Positions 27,209 to 35,977 of a stretch of 64,000 bases of DNA are shown here, piece by piece. The translations under genes were made by a program, and so were the position numbers. The notes under the pieces were generated by a model, which was given only the letters and a program-made list of their open reading frames with translations, searched no databases and was not told the DNA's origin. Numbering within the stretch: the first letter of the stretch is position 1; the number at the start of each line of letters is the position of its first letter. The stretch is from Streptomyces sp. NBC_01481 (lineage in GTDB: Bacteria; Actinomycetota; Actinomycetes; Streptomycetales; Streptomycetaceae), in contig NZ_JAPEPT010000002.1 of the NCBI RefSeq assembly GCF_026339995.1, forward strand, positions 731,001 through 795,000, written 5' to 3'.

Positions 27209-27925
27209 TCACTTGGCGGTGTCGTCGGACGGATCCGGCGGGGTGGAGCTTCCGGGGGGTGTGCCCCCGGATGACTCGGCACCCCTGTGCCGGGGCAGGC
27301 CGCCCGTCTCTCCAGATGTGGTGTCCTGCTGAGCTGAGCTCTCGGGGGCGGGCTGTCGCTGATCCCGCCCCGCTCGCTCGCTCTCAATGAGCTCGTTCAG
27401 CCAGCGCACCTCGCGCTCCACGGATTCCATTCCGTGTCGCTGCAGCTCAAGCGTGTAGTCGTCGAGGCGCTCACGGGTGCGCGCCAGCGAGGCGCGCATC
27501 TTCTCCAGGCGCTCCTCCAGCCGACTGCGGCGGCCCTCGAGCACCCGCATCCGCACCTCGCGCTCCGTCTGCCCGAAGAAGGCGAAACGAGCCGCGAAGT
27601 GCTCGTCCTCCCAGGTGTCCGGGCCGGTGTGCGAGAGCAGTTCCTCGAAGTGCTCCTTACCTTCTGCCGTCAACCGGTAGACGATCTTGGCTCGGCGCCC
27701 TGCGAGTGAGGCGGCGAGCGCGTCTTCGGGAGCGCTTCCCGGCTCCTCGATCAACCAGCCGTTGGTAACCAGCGTCTTGAGGCAGGGGTAGAGCGTCCCG
27801 TAACTGAAGGCCCGGAAGATTCCCAGCGAGGTGTTGAGCCGTTTCCGCAGCTCATACCCGTGCATCGGGGCCTCACGGAGCAGACCGAGCACGGCGAACT
27901 CAAGGATGCCCGAGCGTCTGCTCAC
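27209..27925 (-). CDS. PadR family transcriptional regulator
   Basis: A dimeric winged-helix repressor, 238 aa. It starts GTG ([26 protein letters not shown]), the usual PadR N-terminus, with [20 protein letters not shown] as recognition helix and wing. A coiled-coil stretch ([20 protein letters not shown]) at about 125-195 provides dimerisation. The last ~50 residues are low complexity. A perfect 27-bp palindrome stands 36 bp upstream of its start and is the likely operator. It precedes ino1 by 59 bp on the same strand. Confidence 0.88.
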   Translation of the reverse strand: MSRRSGILEFAVLGLLREAPMHGYELRKRLNTSLGIFRAFSYGTLYPCLKTLVTNGWLIEEPGSAPEDALAASLAGRRAKIVYRLTAEGKEHFEELLSHTGPDTWEDEHFAARFAFFGQTEREVRMRVLEGRRSRLEERLEKMRASLARTRERLDDYTLELQRHGMESVEREVRWLNELIESERAGRDQRQPAPESSAQQDTTSGETGGLPRHRGAESSGGTPPGSSTPPDPSDDTAK

Positions 27926-27961
27926 CCTTGCCTCCCTCGCCGTCTCGGTCGCCTATGCCGC

Positions 27962-27988
27962 GCTGATGTATCGACTCGATACATCAGC
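27962..27988. promoter_or_regulatory. Perfect 27-bp palindrome, PadR operator candidate
   Basis: Thirteen-base arms GCTGATGTATCGA mirror exactly around a central C. It lies between divergent padR and the PBP gene. ATGT...ACAT ends are the usual PadR-operator core. It lacks a T tract and a loop, so it is a protein site rather than a terminator. Confidence 0.7.
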
Positions 27989-28128
27989 ACGATAGAACGA
28001 CGTGCCTCCTGCGACAAGAGGGGCCATGGTGAACGGCGTCACATCCTTAATTCACAGGCGGCGATATGCCTGATTTGTGGGGAACTTTGGCGCTGGGCGG
28101 GTTTTGACCGTGCGTAGTCTGTGCGCCA

Positions 28129-28286
28129 TGTGCGCCATGCAGACCGCCGGGAACCAAGTGACGCCTGTGTGCGTCCTCGTCGTGGATGCACAGCGGATGA
28201 GCCCTTCGCGGGGCTGGTCCGTATTCATTTCGGGGGGACCGGAACTCAACTGCCGCTTCCAGGCGTCTCGCCTGCCCGAGGAGTAG
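28129..28286 (+). CDS. Possible 52-codon leader ORF before the PBP gene
   Basis: ATG 28129 (MCAMQTAGNQVTPVCVLVVD) opens a 52-codon frame ending at TAG 28284-28286. Most third positions are G or C, and its last two codons, GAG GAG, form the ribosome-binding site of the PBP gene eight bases later. No RBS of its own is clear and no family was recognised. It may be a coupled leader peptide or chance. The rest of 27926-28293 contains the PadR palindrome and a TTTTGACC -35-like element at 28103-28110. Confidence 0.3.
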
Positions 28287-28293
28287 TCGTTCG

Positions 28294-30996
28294 ATGAGCG
28301 AGCACCGACGCAAACCGCCGCAGCCGCAGGGTGGCGGGCGTGCCGGGTCCAGGCGCGCTGCCCAGCAGCCCTCCGGCCGCCGCGCAGCCCCGTCCCGGGG
28401 TTCCACTTCGGGATCACCCTCCGCTTCGTACGGCGAGGAGCGTCCGTACGGCAGCCGGGCCGAGGCCCGCCGGGCCGCCCAGCGCGGCGGTAGCCGCAGG
28501 CGCGTCGACGAAGGCGCGGGCGCCGGTCATGGAGGCCGGGGCGGCGGACGCCGCGGCGGAGGCGGTGGGGGGCATGACGGCCCCGGCCGCGGTCGTGGCG
28601 GAGGGCCGTCCAAGAAGCGCCTGATCGACTATCCGCGCCACAACAAGTACGGATGGCGGCGCTGGGTGCCGTCGTGGAAGCTGGTCACCGGGCTCACCCT
28701 GGGTTTCATCGGAAGCCTGATGGCCGCGGCGACCATCGCGTACGCGATGGTTGAGGTGCCGGACCCGCAGTTGACCGCCAAGGCGCAGAACAACGTCTAC
28801 TACTGGGCCGACGGCTCGCAGATGGCCGCCACCGGTGGTGAGATCAACCGGCAGATTGTCCCGATCTCTGAGATTCCCGAGGACATGCAGAACGCGGTGA
28901 TCTCGGCGGAGAACAAGACATTCAAGAACGACTCGGGCATCGACCCGATGGGCATCGCCCGAGCCTTGAAGAACATGGCCACGGGCGGGCGGACCCAGGG
29001 TGGTTCCACGATCACACAGCAGTATGTGAAGAACGCCATGCTCGGTGACCAGTCCCAGACTCTGACCCGGAAGTTCAAGGAGCTGTTCATCTCCATAAGG
29101 GTCGGCACGGACCTGGAGAAGCCGGAAATCATGGCCGGCTACCTGAACACGTCGTACTACGGACGCGGTGCGTACGGAATCCAGGCCGCGGCCCGTACCT
29201 ACTGGGGCAAGGACGCCAAAGATCTGGATGCCGGGCAGTGCGCCTTCCTCGCATCGCTTCTGAAGGGCGCGACCTACTACGACCCCGCCGGCGCCACGGA
29301 CATCGACGTCACGGCGACGCCGGAGGCGAACACGGCCAGAGCCGTCGAACGCTGGAGCTGGATCCTCGACGAGATGGTCAAGGACCAGCACCTCACTCCC
29401 GCGGAGCGGGCCAAGTTCACCAAGTTCAAGATGCCCAACCCGATCACGAAGAAGGCGCAGCTGGGTGGCCAGGTCGGCTATCTGGTCGACCTCGCCAAGT
29501 CGTACTTCCTCAACAACAACGACCAGGGCATTGACGCCACCAGGCTCTCCCAGGGCGGCTACGCGATCCATACGACCTTCGACAAGGCCAAGGTCAGGAA
29601 GCTCGCGGAGTCGGTCAAGAAGGTCCAGGACGCGAACATCAAGCCCAAGAAGCGCCCCGACACCGACACCCATGTCCAGTTCGGCGGTGCGTCGGTCGAT
29701 CCGAAGACCGGGGCGATCGTCGCCATCTACGGCGGTGAGAACGCGACCAAGCACTTCACCAACAACGCCAACGAGACCGGTGCCCAGGTCGGATCGACCT
29801 TCAAGCCGTTCGTCCTGGCCGCCGCGCTGCGCGACGGGGTCCGCAACCCCGAGCTCGGGCAGGAGCAGGGCACGTCCGAGCGCAAGATCGTCGACCCCGA
29901 CAAGAGCAGGTACAGCGGCAAGAACAAGCTCAAGATCAAGGACTACGACGGTTCCATCTGGCACAACGAGGAGGGAAAGGAGTGGCTCCAGACGAACGAC
30001 GGCGGCGAGTCGTACGGGGACATCGATCTGCGTGAAGCCATGGTCCACTCTGCGAACTCGCCCTTCGTGCAGCTGGGCATGGACCTCGGTATCCCGACGG
30101 TCCGGCAGTCGGCCATCGACGCGGGTCTGCTCGAGTCCAGCCTGAACAAGTCGAACGTCCCGTCCTTCTCGATCGGTATTTCGTCCCCGAGTGCCATCCG
30201 CATGGCCGGTGCCTACGCGACCTTCGCGGCGAACGGCAAGCAGAACGATCCGTTCTCCGTCACCCGCGTCGAAAACGAAGGCAAGACGGTCTTCGAGCAC
30301 GAGGTGAAGCCCAAGCAGCGCTTCACCACCGCTGTCGCGAGCAATGTGACCGACGTGCTCAGGTCCGTCGTCGACGAGCGCGAGGGCACCGGTAAGAACG
30401 CCCGGATTCCCGGCCGTCAGGTCGCGGGCAAGACCGGTACGACCGACGGCAACAAGTCGGCCTGGTTCGTGGGCTACACGCCGCAGTTGTCGACCGCGAT
30501 CGACATGTACCGCCTCGACGACAACGAGAAGAACAAGAAGCGCAAATTCCTCGAGATGTACGGCACCGGCGGTCAGGACAAGATCCACGGTGCGTCCTTC
30601 CCGTCCGAGATCTGGCAGACGTACATGTCGGAAGCGCTCAAGGACCAGCCGGTCGAGCCCTTCCCCGAGCCGGAGCCCATCGACGGTGAGGCCGTCTGGG
30701 GCGGCGGCGCCTCCAGCCCGCCGCCGTCGCCGACCGCCACCCCGTCCGGCACCCCGTCCCCGACGCCGTCGAACACGCCGTCCGGCTTCCCGTCCGGAAG
30801 GCCCAGCCCGAGCCAGTCCTGCGATCCGTGGAAGGACTTCACCTGCGGCACCACGGGTGGCAATGGCGGCAACGGCAGCGGCGGAAGCACCACCGATCCC
30901 ACCAGCACGCCGACGATCAGTCCGTCGACATCATCGCCAGGCACGAACGGCAACGGCGGCAATGGCAACGGAGGCTTCATCGGAGGCTCGGGGTAG
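28294..30996 (+). CDS. Class A penicillin-binding protein (transglycosylase/transpeptidase)
   Basis: Bifunctional peptidoglycan synthase, 900 aa. A ~125-residue basic, Gly/Arg-rich cytoplasmic tail precedes one membrane anchor (WKLVTGLTLGFIGSLMAAAT) near 130. The GT51 domain shows SAENKTFKNDSGIDP near 205 and GRTQGGSTITQQYVKN. The transpeptidase domain has SxxK GSTFKPF near 500, SxN HSANSPF near 585 and KTGT near 713. The C-terminus is a Pro/Ser/Thr then Gly/Asn-rich tail of ~110 residues outside the cell. The neighbours FemX and a racemase-like gene point to wall synthesis. GAGGAG serves as RBS. Confidence 0.95.
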   Translation: MSEHRRKPPQPQGGGRAGSRRAAQQPSGRRAAPSRGSTSGSPSASYGEERPYGSRAEARRAAQRGGSRRRVDEGAGAGHGGRGGGRRGGGGGGHDGPGRGRGGGPSKKRLIDYPRHNKYGWRRWVPSWKLVTGLTLGFIGSLMAAATIAYAMVEVPDPQLTAKAQNNVYYWADGSQMAATGGEINRQIVPISEIPEDMQNAVISAENKTFKNDSGIDPMGIARALKNMATGGRTQGGSTITQQYVKNAMLGDQSQTLTRKFKELFISIRVGTDLEKPEIMAGYLNTSYYGRGAYGIQAAARTYWGKDAKDLDAGQCAFLASLLKGATYYDPAGATDIDVTATPEANTARAVERWSWILDEMVKDQHLTPAERAKFTKFKMPNPITKKAQLGGQVGYLVDLAKSYFLNNNDQGIDATRLSQGGYAIHTTFDKAKVRKLAESVKKVQDANIKPKKRPDTDTHVQFGGASVDPKTGAIVAIYGGENATKHFTNNANETGAQVGSTFKPFVLAAALRDGVRNPELGQEQGTSERKIVDPDKSRYSGKNKLKIKDYDGSIWHNEEGKEWLQTNDGGESYGDIDLREAMVHSANSPFVQLGMDLGIPTVRQSAIDAGLLESSLNKSNVPSFSIGISSPSAIRMAGAYATFAANGKQNDPFSVTRVENEGKTVFEHEVKPKQRFTTAVASNVTDVLRSVVDEREGTGKNARIPGRQVAGKTGTTDGNKSAWFVGYTPQLSTAIDMYRLDDNEKNKKRKFLEMYGTGGQDKIHGASFPSEIWQTYMSEALKDQPVEPFPEPEPIDGEAVWGGGASSPPPSPTATPSGTPSPTPSNTPSGFPSGRPSPSQSCDPWKDFTCGTTGGNGGNGSGGSTTDPTSTPTISPSTSSPGTNGNGGNGNGGFIGGSG

Positions 30997-31021
30997 CGGC
31001 CCGTGATCAGCTCCGCGTAAC

Positions 31022-31079
31022 GCCAGGGCCGCCGCACCCGGAACGCACAGCATGTGCGTTCCGGGGCGGCGGCCCTGGC
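31022..31079 (+). terminator. Terminator after PBP gene
   Basis: Long inverted repeat (GCCAGGGCCGCCGC, then CGGAACGCACA, with complements) spans 58 bp after the PBP stop, interrupted by one internal mismatch. Confidence 0.85.
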
Positions 31080-31113
31080 CGTGTCCCCGACTTCGTACGG
31101 CAGGATGTGCAGC

Positions 31114-32634
31114 ATGCCCAGCGCAGAAGAGACGAGCGTGTACCAGGACCGGACGCAGCGGCCGGACGTACGGCCCACGCGGCGGGACTCCGTCGCCGCG
31201 TCCGGAAGCGAGCTGATCGGCGGTCCGGCAGGCCGCTTCGCCCTGCGCGGCAGCGGTGGCTGGTTCTCGCCCGTACGCGTCGTCGCTCTGGTGGCCATCG
31301 GGATGTTTGCGCTGGGCATGGTGCAGAAGATGCCGTGTTACAACTGGGCCTGGTTCAGGGGTACCAGTTCCCAGTACACGCACGCGTGCTACTCCGACAT
31401 TCCGCACCTCTACGTGGGGCGGGGTTTCTCCGAAGGGCTCATTCCGTACTTCGACCGGCTGCCGGGCGACATGCAGTACCTCGAGTACCCCGTCCTGACG
31501 GGGCTGTTCATGCAGGTCGCCTCGTGGCTCAATCTGGCCGGCGGCTCCATTCAGAACCAGGAGCAGACGTACTGGATGGTCAATGCGGGCATGCTGATGA
31601 TCTGCACCGCGGTCATCGCTGTCTGTGTGGCCCGCACCCACCGCCACCGCCCCTGGGACGCCTTGCTGCTGGCTCTGGCGCCCGCCTTCGCGCTCACCGC
31701 AACCATCAACTGGGACCTGCTGGCGGTGGCCCTCACGGCCGCCGCGATGCTGATGTGGTCACGGGGCCGGGCACTGGCCTTCGGCATCCTCATCGGGCTG
31801 GCGACCGCTGCCAAGCTCTATCCCGTACTGCTGCTGGGCCCGCTGCTGCTGCTGTGCTGGCGGGCCGGTAAATGGCGGGAGTTCGCCACGGCGGCGCTCG
31901 GCGCGGCAGGCGCCTGGCTGGTTGTGAACCTGCCAGTGATGCTGATGGCGCCCGAGGGGTGGAAGAAGTTCTACACCTTCAGCCAGGAGCGGCAGGTCGA
32001 CTTCGGCTCGTTCTGGCTGATCATCACGCAGCGCACGGGCGAGCCGCTCGATGTCGACTCGGTGAACACCTACGCGACGCTGCTGATGCTCCTGGCCTGC
32101 GCCGGAATCGCGGCGCTGGCGCTCGGGGCGCCCAGGCGGCCACGCTTCGCGCAGCTCGTGTTCCTGGTCGTCGCCGCGTTCATCCTCACGAACAAGGTCT
32201 ACTCGCCGCAGTACGTACTGTGGCTGATTCCGCTCGCCGCGCTGGCCAGGCCGCGCTGGCGGGACTTCCTGATCTGGCAGGCCTGCGAGGTCATGTACTT
32301 CCTGGGCATCTGGATGTATCTCGCGTACACCACGAGCCCCAAGCACCAGGGGCTGCCGCCGGAGGGCTACCAGCTGGCGATCGCTCTGCATCTGCTGGGG
32401 ACGCTGTATCTGTGCGCGGTGGTCGTACGGGACATCCTGATGCCGGAGCGGGACGGCGTACGGCAGGACGGGTCGGACGACCCGTCGGGCGGTGTGCTCG
32501 ACGGGGCCGAGGACATCTTCGTGGTGGGACGGGCGGCCCATCCGCCGCGGCATGCGGCGCACGCGGTGGATGGACCCAGAGTCGAGTGGGGGACGCAGCC
32601 CAAGACGCCCGGAGACGCCCGCCCGTCGGCCTAA
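31114..32634 (+). CDS. GT87-like polytopic glycosyltransferase (DUF2029)
   Basis: A multi-spanning membrane glycosyltransferase probably using a polyprenyl-phosphate sugar donor, as for the mannosyltransferases of mycobacterial lipoglycans. The protein is 506 aa from ATG 31114 (MPSAEETSVYQDRTQRPDVR), with GGCAGGAT in front. About 9-10 hydrophobic segments follow, including VVALVAIGMFALGMVQKM and TINWDLLAVALTAAAMLMWS. A conserved acidic residue lies in the first external loop (YSDIPHLYVGRGFSEGLIPY then PYFDRLPGDMQYLEYPVLTG). The acceptor is unknown. The gene follows the PBP behind a strong terminator. Confidence 0.82.
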   Translation: MPSAEETSVYQDRTQRPDVRPTRRDSVAASGSELIGGPAGRFALRGSGGWFSPVRVVALVAIGMFALGMVQKMPCYNWAWFRGTSSQYTHACYSDIPHLYVGRGFSEGLIPYFDRLPGDMQYLEYPVLTGLFMQVASWLNLAGGSIQNQEQTYWMVNAGMLMICTAVIAVCVARTHRHRPWDALLLALAPAFALTATINWDLLAVALTAAAMLMWSRGRALAFGILIGLATAAKLYPVLLLGPLLLLCWRAGKWREFATAALGAAGAWLVVNLPVMLMAPEGWKKFYTFSQERQVDFGSFWLIITQRTGEPLDVDSVNTYATLLMLLACAGIAALALGAPRRPRFAQLVFLVVAAFILTNKVYSPQYVLWLIPLAALARPRWRDFLIWQACEVMYFLGIWMYLAYTTSPKHQGLPPEGYQLAIALHLLGTLYLCAVVVRDILMPERDGVRQDGSDDPSGGVLDGAEDIFVVGRAAHPPRHAAHAVDGPRVEWGTQPKTPGDARPSA

Positions 32635-32680
32635 GGCAGCCTCGGGCGGCCCGGACCCCGGGCCACCGCTTTCGTACGGC

Positions 32681-33712
32681 CTAGTGGTCCACGAGGCGGT
32701 CGAACTGCGTCGTCGTGTGGCGCAGATGAGCCACCAGCTCGTCGCCCACCTTGGGCTCCTGGGAGTCCGCGGGCACGAAGAGGATCGAGACCTGCATGTG
32801 CGGGGGCTCGGCGAACCAGCGCTGCTTGCCCGCCCACACGAAGGGCGAAAGGTTCCGGTTGACGGTCGCGAGGCCCGCGCGTGCGACGCCCTTGGCGCGC
32901 GGCATCACACCGTGCAGGGCTTTCGGGGCCTCCAGGCCGACGCCGTGGGACGTACCGCCCGCGACCACCACCAGCCAGCCGTCGGACGCGGCCTTCTGCT
33001 GGCGGTACCCGAAGCGGTCGCCCTTGGCGACGCGGGTGACGTCGAGGACCGCGCCGCGGTACTCCGTCGCCTCGTGGTCGCCCAGCCACAGCCGCGTGCC
33101 GATGCGGGCGCGGAAGCGGGTCTGGGGGAACTGCTGCTGGAGTCGGGCCAGTTCCTCGGCGCGAAGGTGGCTGACGAACATGGTGTGCAGCGGCAGCCGG
33201 GCAGCACGCAGGCGGTCCATCCAGCCGATGACCTCCTCGACCGCGTCGGAGCCGTCCGTACGGTCGAGCGGCAGATGCAGGGCGAAGCCTTCGAGCCGTA
33301 CATCCTCGATGGCGGCATGCAGCCGGCCCAGGTCCTGCTCACTGACGCCGTGGCGCTTCATGGAGCTCATGCACTCGATGACGACCCGTGCGCCCACCAG
33401 CGCGTGCACACCGTCGACCGACGAGACGGAACGGATGACGCGGTCGGGCAGCGGAACCGGCTCCTCACCCCGGCGGAAGGGTGTGAGGACCAGGAGATCG
33501 CCGCTGAACCAGTCCTTGATCCGGGCCGCTTCATAGGTGGTGCCGACGGCCAGCATGTCGGAGCCGAAGCGGGAGGCCTCCTCCGAGAGGCGCTCGTGAC
33601 CGAAGCCGTAGCCATTGCCCTTGCAGACCGGTACGAGGCCGGGGAACTGGTCGATCACGGACTTCTGGTGCGCCCGCCAGCGCGCGGTGTCGACGTAGAG
33701 GGAGAGCGCCAT
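32681..33712 (-). CDS. Alanine racemase-like PLP protein
   Basis: Fold-type III PLP enzyme related to alanine racemase, 343 aa. The PLP-lysine motif is PVCKGNGYGFG near residue 30, instead of the usual KANAYGHG. Later motifs are divergent: AGGTSHGVG replaces the GYADG region, and EPPHMQVSILF stands where CMDQ-type residues are expected. The C-terminal VGDEL is retained. It is head-to-tail with femX (97 bp downstream of it), so it may act on a cell-wall or tRNA-linked amino acid rather than be the housekeeping Alr. Its substrate is not predictable from sequence. Confidence 0.75.
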   Translation of the reverse strand: MALSLYVDTARWRAHQKSVIDQFPGLVPVCKGNGYGFGHERLSEEASRFGSDMLAVGTTYEAARIKDWFSGDLLVLTPFRRGEEPVPLPDRVIRSVSSVDGVHALVGARVVIECMSSMKRHGVSEQDLGRLHAAIEDVRLEGFALHLPLDRTDGSDAVEEVIGWMDRLRAARLPLHTMFVSHLRAEELARLQQQFPQTRFRARIGTRLWLGDHEATEYRGAVLDVTRVAKGDRFGYRQQKAASDGWLVVVAGGTSHGVGLEAPKALHGVMPRAKGVARAGLATVNRNLSPFVWAGKQRWFAEPPHMQVSILFVPADSQEPKVGDELVAHLRHTTTQFDRLVDH

Positions 33713-33809
33713 GGCCGGCCCGGAACCTTTCTGGTGGCTGCGGTGTATCAGAGGTATGAGCGAGATCTACGAGATTACGGCGTCGCCCGTGAAGAGGTCG
33801 GCCGCATCG

Positions 33810-34928
33810 TCAGCGTCGCGACATGTAGATGTCGAGCGCCTTGTGCAGCAGCTTGTTGAGCGGGAAGTCCCATTCGCCGACGTACTCGACGGCTTCGCCG
33901 CCCGTGCCGACCTTGAACTGGATCAGACCGAAGAGATGGTCGGTCTCGTCGAGCGAGTCGCTGATGCCGCGAAGGTCGTAGACGGTCGCGCCCATCGCGT
34001 AGGCGTCGCGAAGCATCCGCCACTGCATCGCGTTCGAGGGCCGGACCTCGCGGCCGATGTTGTCGGAGGCGCCGTAGGAGTACCAGACGTGCCCGCCGAC
34101 GACCAGCATGGTGGCCGCGGACAGGTTCACGCCGTCGTGCCGCGCGAAGTACAGCCGCATGCGGTTGGGGTCCTCGTTGTTCAGGACCGTCCACATGCGC
34201 TGGAAGTACGAGAGGGGGCGCGGCCGGAAGTGGTCGCGTACAGCAGTGATCTCGTACAGCCTCTGCCACTCGGCCAGGTCGTCATAACCACCCTGGACGA
34301 CCTCGACGCCGGCCTTCTCGGCCTTCTTGATGTTGCGTCGCCACAGCTGGTTGAAGCCCTTGAGGACATCGTCGAGCGAACGGTTCGCCAGCGGCACCTG
34401 ATAGACGTACCGCGGTTGTACGTCACCGAAGCCGGCACCGCCGTCCTCGCCCTGCTGCCATCCCATCTTCCGCAGCCGGTCGGCCACTTCGAAGGCGCGG
34501 GGCTCGATGTGCGTCGCCTCGACATCGCGCAGGCGCTTCACATCCGGGTCCTGGATGCCGGCCTTGATCGCCGGTGCGTCCCAGCGGCGGATGACCACCG
34601 GGGGGCCCATCTTCACGGAGAAGGCGCCCTGCTGCTTGAGGTGGGCGAGCATCGGCTGCAGCCAGTCGTCCAGGTTCGGGGCGTACCAATTGATCACCGG
34701 GCCTTCGGGCAGGTACGCGAGGTAGCGCTTGATCTTGGGCAGCTGGCGGTACAACACCAGGCCCACGCCCACCAGTTCACCGCTCCTGTCGAACCAGCCC
34801 AGGTTCTCCGACCGCCATTCGGTCTTCACATCAGCCCATGCCGGGACCTGGCAATGACTGGCCGAGGGCAGGGTCTGGATGTACGCCAGATGCTGCTCTC
34901 GGCTGATGGTCCTCAGGGTCAGGCTCAT
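33810..34928 (-). CDS. femX: FemX-type peptidyltransferase (FemABX family)
   Basis: Adds the first branch amino acid (Gly in Streptomyces) from aminoacyl-tRNA to the lysine or LL-diaminopimelate side chain of lipid II. The protein is 372 aa, starting MSLTLRTISREQHLAYIQTL. The double-GNAT-like FemABX fold shows YLAYLPEGPVINW near 67, NRSLDDVLKGFNQLWRRNIK near 165 and MQWRMLRDAYAMGATVYDLR near 303. The helical arm seen in staphylococcal FemA is absent, as usual for FemX. The symbol rests on family and context (PBP and racemase-like neighbours). Confidence 0.88.
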   Translation of the reverse strand: MSLTLRTISREQHLAYIQTLPSASHCQVPAWADVKTEWRSENLGWFDRSGELVGVGLVLYRQLPKIKRYLAYLPEGPVINWYAPNLDDWLQPMLAHLKQQGAFSVKMGPPVVIRRWDAPAIKAGIQDPDVKRLRDVEATHIEPRAFEVADRLRKMGWQQGEDGGAGFGDVQPRYVYQVPLANRSLDDVLKGFNQLWRRNIKKAEKAGVEVVQGGYDDLAEWQRLYEITAVRDHFRPRPLSYFQRMWTVLNNEDPNRMRLYFARHDGVNLSAATMLVVGGHVWYSYGASDNIGREVRPSNAMQWRMLRDAYAMGATVYDLRGISDSLDETDHLFGLIQFKVGTGGEAVEYVGEWDFPLNKLLHKALDIYMSRR

Positions 34929-35036
34929 GCGGGGCGCTCCTCGGCAGGTGTGTCCCCATGGGTACAGGGGCTCCGGCTCTCGCGCCGAAGCCTACTGGGC
35001 CGTGGGAACGCCCCGCGTTGCCGTGGGAGAACGGGG

Positions 35037-35354
35037 CTAGTAGCCGATCAAGCCACCGAAGAGCCCGCCGTCTGCCATGGCGAGGTAGAAGCCGAAGGCG
35101 GAGGCGCCGAGTCCGAGGATCAGGAGGAAGCGTTCACGGGTCGTGGCCGAGATGAACTGGCCGTATGCGCCCGTGAGAACTCCGATGAGACCGGACCAGG
35201 AGCTGAGGATATGAAGGTTGTCGAACTGCGCCGTCGTGAACGACAGCGCGCCCAGCACCAGGGTCACCACCATCAGAGTGTCCTGGAGCGGATGGGGTTT
35301 GCCGTCCGTGGCGAAGAGAGAGCCTGTGGGGTTCGGTCGCATTGTTTGTGCCAT
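35037..35354 (-). CDS. Small integral membrane protein
   Basis: Function unknown. The protein is 105 aa, starting MAQTMRPNPTGSLFATDGKP. Three to four hydrophobic segments are readable (LMVVTLVLGALSFTTAQF, SGLIGVLTGAYGQFISA, RFLLILGLGASAFGFYLAMA). ATG 35354 has a textbook AGGAGGTG ribosome-binding site; the frame upstream is not coding. The gene diverges from rpsF and follows femX-type genes on the same strand. No family was recognised. Confidence 0.75.
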   Translation of the reverse strand: MAQTMRPNPTGSLFATDGKPHPLQDTLMVVTLVLGALSFTTAQFDNLHILSSWSGLIGVLTGAYGQFISATTRERFLLILGLGASAFGFYLAMADGGLFGGLIGY

Positions 35355-35441
35355 GAAGCACCTCCTGGCGGTCCGGAACGCGGCACACTGTGACGCCGCG
35401 CACACCCGATGCGTACAGGGTGCGGCCCGTGACCACCGGAT

Positions 35442-35471
35442 TTCAACCGGAAGCACGTCTGCGGGTAGTCT
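35442..35471 (+). promoter_or_regulatory. rpsF operon promoter candidate
   Basis: TTCAAC, an 18-bp spacer and TAGTCT, giving a leader of about 135 nt ahead of rpsF. Confidence 0.45.
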
Positions 35472-35565
35472 GAACGGTCTGCACCGGTGTCTGTCCAGGC
35501 CAGAGACGATCCCCCGGGATTGTCAGTGGCGGCGGCTACCGTTGCTTACGCATCACGACCCTCCT

Positions 35566-35584
35566 GCCACGGAACGACCGTGGC
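35566..35584 (+). promoter_or_regulatory. Hairpin in the rpsF leader
   Basis: Arms GCCACGG and CCGTGGC with a 5-nt loop stand just before the AAAGGAGGTG of rpsF. It is a candidate for the S6-S18 autoregulatory element known upstream of rpsF in many bacteria, but the required bulge cannot be confirmed by eye. Confidence 0.3.
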
Positions 35585-35612
35585 CGCTGAGTCCAAAGGA
35601 GGTGGGTTCCAC

Positions 35613-35903
35613 ATGCGTCACTACGAGGTGATGGTCATCCTCGACCCCGATCTCGAGGAGCGCGCTGTCTCCCCGCTGATCGAGAACTTCCTCTCCGTCG
35701 TCCGTGAGGGCAACGGAAAGGTTGAGAAGGTCGACACCTGGGGCCGTCGTCGTCTCGCTTACGAGATCAAGAAGAAGCCCGAGGGCATCTACTCGGTCAT
35801 CGACCTGCAGGCCGAGCCTGCGGTCGTCAAGGAGCTCGACCGCCAGATGAACCTGAACGAGTCGGTCCTCCGGACCAAGGTCCTCCGTCCCGAGACCCAC
35901 TGA
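35613..35903 (+). CDS. rpsF: 30S ribosomal protein S6
   Basis: Small-subunit protein that binds with S18 to the central domain of 16S rRNA. The protein is 96 aa, starting [20 protein letters not shown]. The ferredoxin-like core contains [20 protein letters not shown] around 46-65, and [20 protein letters not shown] near the end. The start is fixed by AAAGGAGGTGGG 8 bases upstream; the frame open to 35487 is not coding. It is the first gene of rpsF-ssb-rpsR-rplI. Confidence 0.97.
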   Translation: MRHYEVMVILDPDLEERAVSPLIENFLSVVREGNGKVEKVDTWGRRRLAYEIKKKPEGIYSVIDLQAEPAVVKELDRQMNLNESVLRTKVLRPETH

Positions 35904-35977
35904 GCACCTAGCTCAGAGGTCATCGGGTTTCGAGTAGCAGCAAGCAGCCAGCAGCAATCCCGCCGAGAGGTTCACCC

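Noticed and set aside
27150..27212. 21-codon extension of ino1
   Set aside because: ATG 27149 has a clear RBS and starts the Rossmann fold directly.
28414..30588. 724-aa open frame antisense to the PBP gene
   Set aside because: Fully inside a well-supported PBP; an antisense shadow.
35487..35612. Upstream extension of rpsF
   Set aside because: S6 length, and AAAGGAGGTGGG at the proper distance from ATG 35613, fix the start.
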